Shown here: piece after piece, positions 28,065 to 36,126 of the stretch
How positions within the stretch are numbered: position 1 is the stretch's first letter
How the letters are laid out: every line of letters begins with the position of its first letter
Assembly: GCF_000012845.1 (NCBI RefSeq)
Contig: NC_009615.1
Span: 2,695,501-2,759,500, forward strand
Direction: 5' to 3'
Length of the DNA: 64,000 nt
Origin: Parabacteroides distasonis ATCC 8503
GTDB lineage: Bacteria; Bacteroidota; Bacteroidia; Bacteroidales; Tannerellaceae
Notes under the pieces: generated by a model
Seen by the model: the letters and a program-made list of their open reading frames with translations, nothing else
What the model was told of the DNA's origin: nothing
The model's database searches: none
Translations under genes and position numbers: made by a program

Positions 28065-29144
28065 CTATTTTAATATGATTATATTATTCTCTTTATCCGT
28101 CTCTTGTCGCAAGAATAGAGATTGACAAATAATCTCAACAACATCTTCCAAACTTCCTCGCAAATCAAGTTTACCGGAAAGAGGTATTTCCGCGATCTCT
28201 TTATCAAACACAATCGTACGCCCATAGTATCGGGCTAATTTATTTAAGACATCCCCAACCTTACGATCGTTCACTTGCATCAGATTATCTTTCCAACAGA
28301 TATACTCAAACACATCCACTTCCTTAATAGATACCCCTTTATTTCCCAACTCTATCATCTGGTTAGGAGCTAGCACCTCTTTAACATGCTTATCATTCTC
28401 TACCTCCACCCGGCCTTCGACTAATACAACGGAAGCCTTCGGCTCATCTCCATAGACGCAAACATTAAATTGGGTACCGAGTACCTTTACATTAAACGCA
28501 TTTGTCTTTACGATAAAAGGGCGGGAAGAATCTGGGGTAACATCCAAATAGGCTTCTCCCGTAACTAAGATCTCTCGTTTATCTTTAGCAAACACGGCCG
28601 GATAAATCACACGGGTATCGGCATTTACATATATCTGGGTACCATCTGAAAATATAATATTTGCCCGCTTGCCCTTCGGTACTATGATTTGATTCAAATT
28701 TCCAGTCTTAGTAGCTAATACTTTCTTCTTTATCTGAGAGTCTTTTACACTTGGTTTACCTATATTATCATGCGTAATTGTAGCCCCATTTTTAAGCTGT
28801 ACCCAGCTTCCATTTTCCACCAGCACAATCTCATCGTCCGGCAAAGAGTCTATGCTCTTTTCTTCCAACAAAGCCAATGGCAAGGAGGATTTATCATCCC
28901 CCACCATCCAGAAATAACATCCTATGGCAAGGAGTAACACGACCGCCGCCGCCACAGAAGAAGCTAGATAGCGTATGCGTAAAACAAAGGTTTTACGGGG
29001 AGCTTTCAAACGTTCCTCGACCTTCTGCCATGAGGATAAAGCGAACTTGGAATCCAATTGTTCCACTTCTCGGACTTTACGCCATAAATCCTCTCCAGCT
29101 TGCCGGAATAAATCTTTTTCAAATATGTCTCGTTTCTTATTCAC
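28065..29144 (-). CDS. FecR-like anti-sigma factor (PUL A)
   Basis: The 359-residue inner-membrane protein has an N-terminal cytoplasmic part, one membrane segment (about 83-105, ASSVAAAVVLLLAIGCYFWM) and a periplasmic FecR domain. The latter contains KGKRANIIFSDGTQIYVNADT and RPFIVKTNAFNVKVLGTQFNV as successive short blocks, followed by a C-terminal secretin/TonB-like (DUF4974) domain. It should hold the ECF sigma factor until the SusC STN domain signals import. The start codon is GTG. A 467-base gap separates it from its sigma gene, unlike the tight spacing in PUL B. Confidence 0.92.
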   Translation of the reverse strand: MNKKRDIFEKDLFRQAGEDLWRKVREVEQLDSKFALSSWQKVEERLKAPRKTFVLRIRYLASSVAAAVVLLLAIGCYFWMVGDDKSSLPLALLEEKSIDSLPDDEIVLVENGSWVQLKNGATITHDNIGKPSVKDSQIKKKVLATKTGNLNQIIVPKGKRANIIFSDGTQIYVNADTRVIYPAVFAKDKREILVTGEAYLDVTPDSSRPFIVKTNAFNVKVLGTQFNVCVYGDEPKASVVLVEGRVEVENDKHVKEVLAPNQMIELGNKGVSIKEVDVFEYICWKDNLMQVNDRKVGDVLNKLARYYGRTIVFDKEIAEIPLSGKLDLRGSLEDVVEIICQSLFLRQETDKENNIIILK

Positions 29145-29335
29145 AGGTTACATTTTTATTCTTATTACGGATCAATTTGATTTTGGTACTCACTTTTGCG
29201 GAAAAAAACACAATTTTTCATATTCTTGTGTTTTGAAAAGCACGATCTTCCACACTCGCTATATATCGACACCCGGTATCCTTCCAATATACATAAATCA
29301 CTAATAATATGATATTTACAGTTTTTCTTAGTATC

Positions 29336-29413
29336 AAACAAAAGTTTTCCGTACACTAAACCTTAGTTTACCTATAATAAAACAAAAGTTTCTTCAGTAC
29401 GAAACTTTTGTTT
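29336..29413. repeat. Three-armed inverted repeat
   Basis: Arm 1 (29336-29354) AAACAAAAGTTTTCCGTAC and arm 2 (29380-29392) AAACAAAAGTTTC share an orientation. Arm 3 (29401-29413) GAAACTTTTGTTT is their reverse complement. Arms 2 and 3 form a perfect 13-bp hairpin with an 8-base loop. Arms 1 and 3 also pair, including flanking GTAC, so alternative folds are possible. Confidence 0.65.
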
Positions 29414-29520
29414 TCCCTAAGGGAAACAACTCTTAAAGACTCCATTCCCTACTCACAAGCCTAAGTGATAAATTGCTTTCTTGCCATTCACCTTAAAACA
29501 TGGTAGGTCAAGAGTGATAA

Positions 29521-29605
29521 TTGTAGATATTTTTATATCTACAACCACCATGTAATATACTTATTTATAGGGCATATAAGACATAGTTGTAGATATGGTA
29601 GATAT
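29521..29605. repeat. GTAGATAT motif cluster with hairpin
   Basis: TTGTAGATAT and ATATCTACAA (29521-29544) form a perfect 10-bp hairpin with loop TTTT. TTGTAGATAT recurs at 29587-29596 and GTAGATAT at 29598-29605, close to the end of the sigma gene. Confidence 0.6.
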
Positions 29606-29611
29606 TTTCGC

Positions 29612-30214
29612 TTATGTAAGCATAGGGAATAAAACATAATGGATGCCCCCCATTATTAAAGCGTCCAGGGAAAACCACCTTCTTAACTTACTAAGCGTTC
29701 TGGATAATAAATTTTTACTCGATTGATAATTTATACCTAAGATCTCCGCAATCTCATCGTGTCCCAATCCATTTACATAATAAAGATAAATAATCTCTCT
29801 CTGGTGGGGGGAAAGTTTTGTCAAAGCCTTCATTAAGAGTTTAACCCGTTCGTCCGCTTCCGTCGTATCCAGTGAGATACGAGAAAATAATTCATCTGTT
29901 TGGAAAGTATCCTCATAAAGAGAGATGTCCTCCATCTTCCTGTTTTTCTCGATCGTATCATACAACTTATGCCTTAAAGTCTTGAGTAAGTAACCTTTGA
30001 CATTTACAGTTGGAGATAAAGTCTCGTGGTTTTGAATCAATTTGATAAAAATATCCTGTACGCAATCTTCCACCAAGCTCTTGTCAGGAAGTAGCTTGAT
30101 ACCATAATTGCGCAATAAGGCGTAAAATCGGCAATACAGCTCACGGAAAGCTCTCATATCTCCCTTCAGACACAGTTCCCAAAGCCCCTCATCGGATATT
30201 TTCATATAGATCAT
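29612..30214 (-). CDS. ECF RNA polymerase sigma factor (PUL A)
   Basis: A 200-residue ECF sigma-70 factor. Region 2 includes AFRELYCRFYALLRNYG and VEDCVQDIFIKLI. Region 4 has LSPHQREIIYLYYVNGLGHDEIAEILGINYQSSKNLLSRTLSKLRRW with a helix-turn-helix, seen in successive short blocks. It should activate the PUL A susC operon when released by FecR. The frame is open to 30337, but a -7 box at 30242-30249 and GGGAG ten bases before ATG 30214 favour that start. A strong terminator upstream separates it from the PUL B sulfatase operon. Confidence 0.9.
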   Translation of the reverse strand: MIYMKISDEGLWELCLKGDMRAFRELYCRFYALLRNYGIKLLPDKSLVEDCVQDIFIKLIQNHETLSPTVNVKGYLLKTLRHKLYDTIEKNRKMEDISLYEDTFQTDELFSRISLDTTEADERVKLLMKALTKLSPHQREIIYLYYVNGLGHDEIAEILGINYQSSKNLLSRTLSKLRRWFSLDALIMGGIHYVLFPMLT

Positions 30215-30241
30215 GTAGAAATAACTCCCGCAGATTTGACG

Positions 30242-30249
30242 CAAACATA
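30242..30249 (-). promoter_or_regulatory. -7 element for the PUL A sigma gene
   Basis: TATGTTTG on the minus strand matches TAnnTTTG, 28 bases before ATG 30214. A CTG sits 19 bp upstream in place of TTG. Confidence 0.5.
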
Positions 30250-30297
30250 CACAAAAACATTCGATTTTCAGATTAGCTAGAAGAGATTTTATAGAAA

Positions 30298-30334
30298 AAC
30301 ACGTGTATAACGCAAAATACATTATACACGTGTT
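30298..30334 (-). terminator. Terminator of the PUL B operon (13-bp perfect stem)
   Basis: AACACGTGTATAA and TTATACACGTGTT form a perfect 13-bp stem around an 11-base loop, followed on the minus strand by TTTTTC. It lies 22 bases after the stop of the last PUL B sulfatase. The CACGTG core could also be an operator for the sigma gene. Confidence 0.75.
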
Positions 30335-30355
30335 CATTGAAATAATACGAAAAGG

Positions 30356-31714
30356 TTACTTATATCGCTTACTTTGCCAAGGGATCATACCCGTCTGGCG
30401 GATATGCTCCATCAAGCCATTGAACAAGTTTTTATAGGCAGCGGAAGAACGCTCTGCGATCGGGTTTTGCTCTTTAGGGTCTTCTTTCAGATTGAAGAAT
30501 TGGATAGGTTCCCAAGGTGTGTTTTGTAAGATCTTATAATCTTTATAGCGAGATGCGTAATAGGCTTTACCACCATATCGGGAATTACCTTCCCTTCGCA
30601 CCCAATGCACCATTCGATCTCCGGTATCTTGTTCCTCACCCCGTAAAAGAGGCAAGATACTGATACCGTCGATCTCATGCGATACAGGCACGGCTGTCAG
30701 ATCGCATAAGGTCGGGAACATATCCGAAAGCATGACGAAATTATCACGTACCGCCGGACGGATCTGGTTCTTCCAATAAATACCTCCGGCTACCCGGATC
30801 CCTCCCTCGTACATATCCTGCTTCGCACCTCTGAACGGGCCGTTATTCGCACCCGCATCGTCCTGTCCTCCATTATCAGAGGTAAATATAATGATCGTAT
30901 TCTCCAACTGGCCATTTTTCTTCAATGCCTCATACACACGTCCGACGTTGTAATCCAAATGCTCAATCAAGGCGACAATCTTAGCACGCTTCTCCGGAAG
31001 TGACGGTTCACGCTTTTTCACCTTTTCCAGCCATTCCTGAGGAGGTTGTATCGGGGTATGTGGGGCATTATAAGCTAGATACAAGAAGAAAGGCTCTTGC
31101 TTTTGCTTCATATCCGACAGGTAACGGATCGCCCAATCAGAGAAAATCTCTGTAGCATGTCCTTGTGGATCGATCTCTTTCAAGTTCTCACGCATATAAT
31201 TATTTCCAAAACGACGATGGGTATAATAATCATCCATCATATCCCCTAAAAATCCCCGGTAGAAATCGAAACCCCTTTCCGTAGGGGTATTCGGAGACTC
31301 CAATCCTAGATTCCATTTTCCAACCATCGCATTATGATAGCCTCTTTTCTTCAACATCTGGGGTAATAATACGGCATCCTCCGACAGATACCCCCAGCTA
31401 TCCTCTTTATGCGTACGAATAACTCCCGGTACACCTACCATATCCGGATAACGACCGGTTAATAACGAGGCTCTACTAGGAGAGGAGACCGGACAGTTCG
31501 CATGGAAATTCGTGAAACGAACTCCTTCATTTAATAATTTATCGATATGTGGAGTTTGAATGTCCTTGGCGGCTCCTTGACAGGACAAATCGCCATATCC
31601 CAAATCATCCACCAAAATCAGCAGGATATTCGGGCTATCCGGCAAAGCCTTTGTTTGTGCGGAAGCTGCGGAAAAAGCCAATCCGCAAGCCGCTGTTAGT
31701 ATATATTTATTCAT
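30356..31714 (-). CDS. Sulfatase, Ser-type (PUL B, third)
   Basis: This 452-residue secreted sulfatase has a signal peptide ending ASA-Q. It has calcium ligands Asp36-Asp37 (LVDDLGYGD) and signature SSPSRASLLTGR with Ser77 as the formylglycine precursor. FTSDNGGQDD and GAKQDMYEGGIRV mark the rest of the active site. It is a type I periplasmic or surface enzyme. The specificity is unknown; GalNAc/Gal-6-sulfatase-like enzymes share this overall pattern. It is last in the PUL B operon, 26 bases after the previous sulfatase, and is followed by the terminator at 30298. Confidence 0.92.
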   Translation of the reverse strand: MNKYILTAACGLAFSAASAQTKALPDSPNILLILVDDLGYGDLSCQGAAKDIQTPHIDKLLNEGVRFTNFHANCPVSSPSRASLLTGRYPDMVGVPGVIRTHKEDSWGYLSEDAVLLPQMLKKRGYHNAMVGKWNLGLESPNTPTERGFDFYRGFLGDMMDDYYTHRRFGNNYMRENLKEIDPQGHATEIFSDWAIRYLSDMKQKQEPFFLYLAYNAPHTPIQPPQEWLEKVKKREPSLPEKRAKIVALIEHLDYNVGRVYEALKKNGQLENTIIIFTSDNGGQDDAGANNGPFRGAKQDMYEGGIRVAGGIYWKNQIRPAVRDNFVMLSDMFPTLCDLTAVPVSHEIDGISILPLLRGEEQDTGDRMVHWVRREGNSRYGGKAYYASRYKDYKILQNTPWEPIQFFNLKEDPKEQNPIAERSSAAYKNLFNGLMEHIRQTGMIPWQSKRYK

Positions 31715-31740
31715 CTAATCTAGTGTTTTTAAATGTCCCA

Positions 31741-33120
31741 TTACATCATATCACATACGGAAGGCTTGATCTTCATTCCTTTCTTATGTTTCTCACCGGC
31801 CTCGATCAGTAATTTCACGATCTCCGGATGCTTATCCGCCAGATTGAATCGCTCTGAGATATCTGTCTCCACGTTATACAACAAGGGTTCTGCCGGAGTC
31901 TCGATCTTACAGGTTCGCAGATATTGGTCCTTGATCGTCTTAAAATAATACTTCCACTCCCCTTTACGGATCGCCATCAACTCACTGCCCCACCAATAAT
32001 AAACCTCATCACGGGCGGAATGCTTTTCCTCAAACAATAATCCGGTTTGATTCACGCCATCCAATACAAGATCTTTCGGTTGCTCGATACCCGCCATCGA
32101 GAGGAAAGTCGGATATAAATCCATCGAGGTCATAATCTCATCGTTGATCGCCGGATTGATTTTTCCCGGCATCCAACAAATGGCCGGAACCCGGAAGCCA
32201 CCTTCCCACCAAGTACCCTTGCCATCCTTCAACGGACCTGCGGAACCGCCATTCTCATGCTCCGTCAGCCAAGGGCCGTTATCGCTGGTAAAAATAACAA
32301 ACGTATTCTCGTCCAAGCCATTTTCACGCAGAGCCTTCAACACTTCACCAACGCTCCAGTCTATTTCCTCAACCACATCTCCGTACAGGCCTCGTTTGCT
32401 CGTTCCCTCGAAACGGGCATTCGTGTACAATGGGATATGCGGGAAGGTATGAGCGAAATAAAGGAAGAAAGGCTCCTTTGAATGATTCTTGATGAACGAT
32501 ACCGCTTTCTCCGTATAGCGACGGGTTAATTCTCCCTGATCCGGTTCCGATTCGATTTGCTTACCATCCACTATCAATGGAGTCGGTGGAAAATTCCGGG
32601 CATGCGCGCCTTTATTCTGAACGGGGCTCATATCATTGGAATAAGGTATGCCGAAATAGGTATCAAAACCATGATCCGTCGGTAAATAGGGAGAGAACGC
32701 TCCTAAATGCCATTTGCCTACACAGCCGGTCGCATACCCACTTTGTTGTAAAACCTTGGCGATCGTGACCTCATCTTGTCCTAACCCAGCCTTTGAGTTA
32801 GGGAAAAGTACGGCTACCCGATCTCCATATAATCCATTTCGAACCGGCAAACGTCCGGTCATTAACGCGGCCCGACTTGGCGTAGAAACTCCGGCCCCCA
32901 CATAAAACTGGGTCAGCTTCATTCCTTCACAAGCCATACGGTCTATATTCGGTGTGCGGATCGTGGGATTCCCATAGCAACTCAAATCCCCATATCCCAT
33001 ATCGTCACAGAATATGATTACAAAATTAGGCTTATTGGCCGCATCCGAGGCAGCGTTCAAGCTCAAGCTGTTCGATAATACCGCCGCTGTTAAAACAGAC
33101 AATGATTTCAGTGTTTTCAT
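31741..33120 (-). CDS. Sulfatase, Ser-type (PUL B, second)
   Basis: The 459-residue sulfatase has a signal peptide (about residues 1-24). It has calcium ligands Asp39-Asp40 (FCDDMGYGD), signature STPSRAALMTGR with Ser79, and FTSDNGPWLTEHENGGSAGP close to the metal site. The region GTWWEGGFRVPAI is typical of arylsulfatase A-like S1 enzymes. It is clearly different in sequence from the other three sulfatases, so it probably targets another sulfate linkage. The gene is 12 bases after the first PUL B sulfatase and 26 bases before the third. Confidence 0.92.
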   Translation of the reverse strand: MKTLKSLSVLTAAVLSNSLSLNAASDAANKPNFVIIFCDDMGYGDLSCYGNPTIRTPNIDRMACEGMKLTQFYVGAGVSTPSRAALMTGRLPVRNGLYGDRVAVLFPNSKAGLGQDEVTIAKVLQQSGYATGCVGKWHLGAFSPYLPTDHGFDTYFGIPYSNDMSPVQNKGAHARNFPPTPLIVDGKQIESEPDQGELTRRYTEKAVSFIKNHSKEPFFLYFAHTFPHIPLYTNARFEGTSKRGLYGDVVEEIDWSVGEVLKALRENGLDENTFVIFTSDNGPWLTEHENGGSAGPLKDGKGTWWEGGFRVPAICWMPGKINPAINDEIMTSMDLYPTFLSMAGIEQPKDLVLDGVNQTGLLFEEKHSARDEVYYWWGSELMAIRKGEWKYYFKTIKDQYLRTCKIETPAEPLLYNVETDISERFNLADKHPEIVKLLIEAGEKHKKGMKIKPSVCDMM

Positions 33121-33132
33121 ATGCGTATCTTT

Positions 33133-34539
33133 TTATTTAAGTAAACGGGGAAAAGGTTCATCTATAATACCGGCAGGACGCTGGTTCCGGCCTTCATATC
33201 CCCAATCTCCCATATCACTACGAACCTGTTCGATCCATTGATTCATCTTCGTCACTACTTCGGGATGTTTATCGATGACATTGGTTGTTTCCGACAAATC
33301 ATTCGCCAAATTATATAAACGAGCTTCACCGACTTCCGTATCCGGGAAGTGAGGGCCTTTGATACGTTCCTTCAAAGGTAAATGATACTTCCAGTTTCCC
33401 CAACGTACCGCCTGTAATTGTTGTTTCTGGTAATAATAGAAAGTCTCCGTGGGCGATGCCATCGATTCTCCCTCCAAGATTCCAGACACATTATGCCCAT
33501 CTATCACCCGGTCGGAAGGAACCGCATAACTGCAATAATGCGCCAATGTCGGTAAGAAATCCATCGAAGTCACCAGATTATCAGTCTCCTGTCCCGCCGG
33601 TATTTTAGCGGGCCATCTCATTATACAAGGCACCCTGAACCCACCTTCATACGTCGTACCCTTTTGGCCTCTCAACGGACGGTTCGTACCACCGAAGTGT
33701 TCATCCGCACCATTATCGGAAGTAAAGATAATCAAGGTATTTTGATCCAATCCTTCCTCCTTTAAAGTCTCAAGCAAGACTCCCATCGACCAATCCAATT
33801 CCTCGGTCGCATCTCCATAGAGTCCGTTCTGAGACTTTCCCTTGAAAGCGGGAGAAGCCGCTAACGGATTATGAGTCATATTATGGCACAAGTAAATAAA
33901 GAACGGAGATTCCTTATGAGACTTTATAAACTCCACAGTCTTATTGGTATAACGAATCGTCAAGGAATCATGACCGACAGGAGCCACTATTACCTCCTCC
34001 TGTTCCATCAAGGGTAACGGACAATACGGACGATCCATATCGTTACTATAAGGAATACCATAATAGTAGTCGAAACCCTGCCGGGTAGGAAGAAATGGCA
34101 ATTGATCCCCTAGATGCCATTTCCCGATACAAGCCGTCGCATATCCCTGCTCCTTCATCAACTCGGCGATCGTTATCTCACCGGGATTCAAGCCTTTATG
34201 CGAAGCTGGAAATAGCACTTGCCTCCCTTTGGACATCAAAGGTGTAGGGTCCGCATTTACATGCATGGAGACTCGCCTTGGATAACACCCTGTCAATAAA
34301 GCCGATCTGGAAGGTGTGCTCACGCTCGAACCCACATAAAAATCGGTCAGTCGTATTCCCTCTTTAGCCATCTGGTCGATATGGGGAGTACGATGCTTCG
34401 TACTCCCGTAACAACCTAAATCCCCATATCCGAAATCATCGATAAATACGATGATCACATTTGGCCTTTCCGCCGCTTGAGTAGCCACGGCCGCTCCTGA
34501 AAAGGCTAATACCGATATTATGTTAGATATAAGTTTCAT
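33133..34539 (-). CDS. Sulfatase, Ser-type (PUL B, first)
   Basis: A 468-residue secreted sulfatase with signal peptide ending TQAA. It has Asp34-Asp35 (FIDDFGYGD), signature STPSRSALLTGC with Ser74, FTSDNGADEHFGG, and GQKGTTYEGGFRVP. The signature ends with Cys85 where the consensus has Arg, a change outside the core C/S-x-P-S-R that may or may not matter. The protein resembles arylsulfatase A-like enzymes. It is the first gene after susD in PUL B, 23 bases downstream. Confidence 0.92.
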   Translation of the reverse strand: MKLISNIISVLAFSGAAVATQAAERPNVIIVFIDDFGYGDLGCYGSTKHRTPHIDQMAKEGIRLTDFYVGSSVSTPSRSALLTGCYPRRVSMHVNADPTPLMSKGRQVLFPASHKGLNPGEITIAELMKEQGYATACIGKWHLGDQLPFLPTRQGFDYYYGIPYSNDMDRPYCPLPLMEQEEVIVAPVGHDSLTIRYTNKTVEFIKSHKESPFFIYLCHNMTHNPLAASPAFKGKSQNGLYGDATEELDWSMGVLLETLKEEGLDQNTLIIFTSDNGADEHFGGTNRPLRGQKGTTYEGGFRVPCIMRWPAKIPAGQETDNLVTSMDFLPTLAHYCSYAVPSDRVIDGHNVSGILEGESMASPTETFYYYQKQQLQAVRWGNWKYHLPLKERIKGPHFPDTEVGEARLYNLANDLSETTNVIDKHPEVVTKMNQWIEQVRSDMGDWGYEGRNQRPAGIIDEPFPRLLK

Positions 34540-34562
34540 TTCATTTTTCTTTTAGTTGCACA

Positions 34563-36122
34563 TTACCAACCCGGATTCTGATCCAAATTCGGATTCAAAG
34601 AACGCTCGCTATCAGGAATCGGTAATAAATCGTAATATTCCAAATAGCCATTTGGGAACTTCGTCTCGATCACGCTACCCTCATGATCCTTAATAATCAT
34701 AGGGTAAAGTTCCTTACCGATTTTCCAACGTTTTACATCTGACCAATAACGTCCTTCTAATGCTAACTCAATCCGTCTCTCATGTCTCACTTTCTCACGA
34801 GCCTCCTCACGGCTCATAGATGTCGGCAGCAAAGAGATCTTAACGTCATCCCTTTCCGTACGGATCCGGTTAAGGATAGCGATCGCATCCGCCACATTTC
34901 CATTCGTCTCAATAATCGCCTCCGCTTTTGACAATAAGACATCCGCATATCTCAGTATGATATCATTGATATAAGACTGCCCGGAAGGAGGAAGCTTTGA
35001 CTCATCCTGAATCCGATATTTACGGGTACTTAAATGTTTCAACCGATTACCGGCATGATTAAACGCACCTCCCGGATACAGGTAATTAGGGAAACGATAG
35101 CCCAAGAAATAAGAACCCGGAAGTACAGCCGTGAAACCTAAACGAGGATCCCGGTTCTCATAAGGATTCTCGGGATCTACAGGAGAGCCGTCGATCGTCT
35201 CATAAGCCGCTACCAAATCATCCGTAGGGACATAACGGCTTCCACGGGTCCAACTTCCGGTACCCGTTCCGCAATACTGGTCAATATAGGAACCTTGCGA
35301 ATTCTCGCCTTCAATATATTGGATATCAAACAATACTTCCTTATTGTTCTCATTAGCCGGATCAAACAAACCCTCATAACTATGGAATAGACCATATTTC
35401 TTCAACGCATCAATTTGCTCGACACAAGACAGAACCTCCTTGTATTTACCTTGGTATAAGTAGGCTCGCATTTTCATACCTAAAGCCGCCCCCTTGGTAG
35501 CACGCCCCGGCTCAGGAGCATCCACTCCCAGATTGGTGATCGCAACCTCATAATCATCCAGCGCTTGTTGCCAAGTCTCCTCCAAACTCGCCCGCTTCAA
35601 GCTACGAGCTTCTTCCGTGGAAATGTCCGTCAATATAATAGGTACCCCACCATAGGTTTCCGCTAGCACGGAATAAGCCAGTCCCCGTAGAAAATGAGTC
35701 TCACCTGAATATTTGGCTTTCGCTTCTTCCGATAAATCCACTAAATCCATACAGGCCAACAAATAGTTTGCCCGGGAGATTATCTCGTAACATCTTTTCC
35801 AACGATACGTTACGACTCCTCCGTCACTAGAGCTCAATCGCCCGGCACCCAACTTATTAAAAACCTCATCCGTTCCCCAGTTAAATGCGTTAGGGGTAGC
35901 TCCATCCGTTATGCCAAAGCCAAACAAGCCTTGATTATAAACCTCTTTTTCCCTCAATTGAGCATAGACACCATTTAAAAGGAGTTTGATATCCGATTCA
36001 TTTTCCGGGAAACTCGCCGAAGTAATCTTATCCTCAGGATACAAATCCAAATAATTCTCCATACATCCCGTGAAAGAGACACATAGTATAATTGATAAGC
36101 AATATGCTAATAACTGTTTCAT
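34563..36122 (-). CDS. SusD-like glycan-binding lipoprotein (PUL B)
   Basis: A 519-residue SusD-family surface lipoprotein (signal ending FTGC20), the same length as the PUL A SusD. Most differences are conservative, and the regions around QYIEGENSQG, GTGTGSWTRGSRYVPTDDLV and the C-terminal LNPNLDQNPGW are nearly the same. The DNA differs at many silent positions, so the copies are not recent. It starts four bases after the susC stop. It probably binds the same or a very similar glycan as its PUL A counterpart. Confidence 0.95.
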   Translation of the reverse strand: MKQLLAYCLSIILCVSFTGCMENYLDLYPEDKITSASFPENESDIKLLLNGVYAQLREKEVYNQGLFGFGITDGATPNAFNWGTDEVFNKLGAGRLSSSDGGVVTYRWKRCYEIISRANYLLACMDLVDLSEEAKAKYSGETHFLRGLAYSVLAETYGGVPIILTDISTEEARSLKRASLEETWQQALDDYEVAITNLGVDAPEPGRATKGAALGMKMRAYLYQGKYKEVLSCVEQIDALKKYGLFHSYEGLFDPANENNKEVLFDIQYIEGENSQGSYIDQYCGTGTGSWTRGSRYVPTDDLVAAYETIDGSPVDPENPYENRDPRLGFTAVLPGSYFLGYRFPNYLYPGGAFNHAGNRLKHLSTRKYRIQDESKLPPSGQSYINDIILRYADVLLSKAEAIIETNGNVADAIAILNRIRTERDDVKISLLPTSMSREEAREKVRHERRIELALEGRYWSDVKRWKIGKELYPMIIKDHEGSVIETKFPNGYLEYYDLLPIPDSERSLNPNLDQNPGW

Positions 36123-36126
36123 ACTT

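Larger units (their letters stand above)
29145..29611. other. Long gap with inverted repeats between sigma and anti-sigma genes (PUL A)
   Basis: This 467-base AT-rich gap has no convincing gene. It holds two repeat groups: AAACAAAAGTTT-type arms at 29336-29413 and GTAGATAT-type motifs at 29521-29605. Elsewhere in the window sigma and FecR genes are either adjacent or divergent, so this gap may carry a regulatory region or the remains of a deletion. Confidence 0.6.

Noticed and set aside
29336..29413. Invertible promoter flanked by recombinase sites
   Set aside because: The inverted arms are only about 45 bases apart, no promoter lies between them, and no invertase gene is in the window. Kept only as an unexplained repeat.
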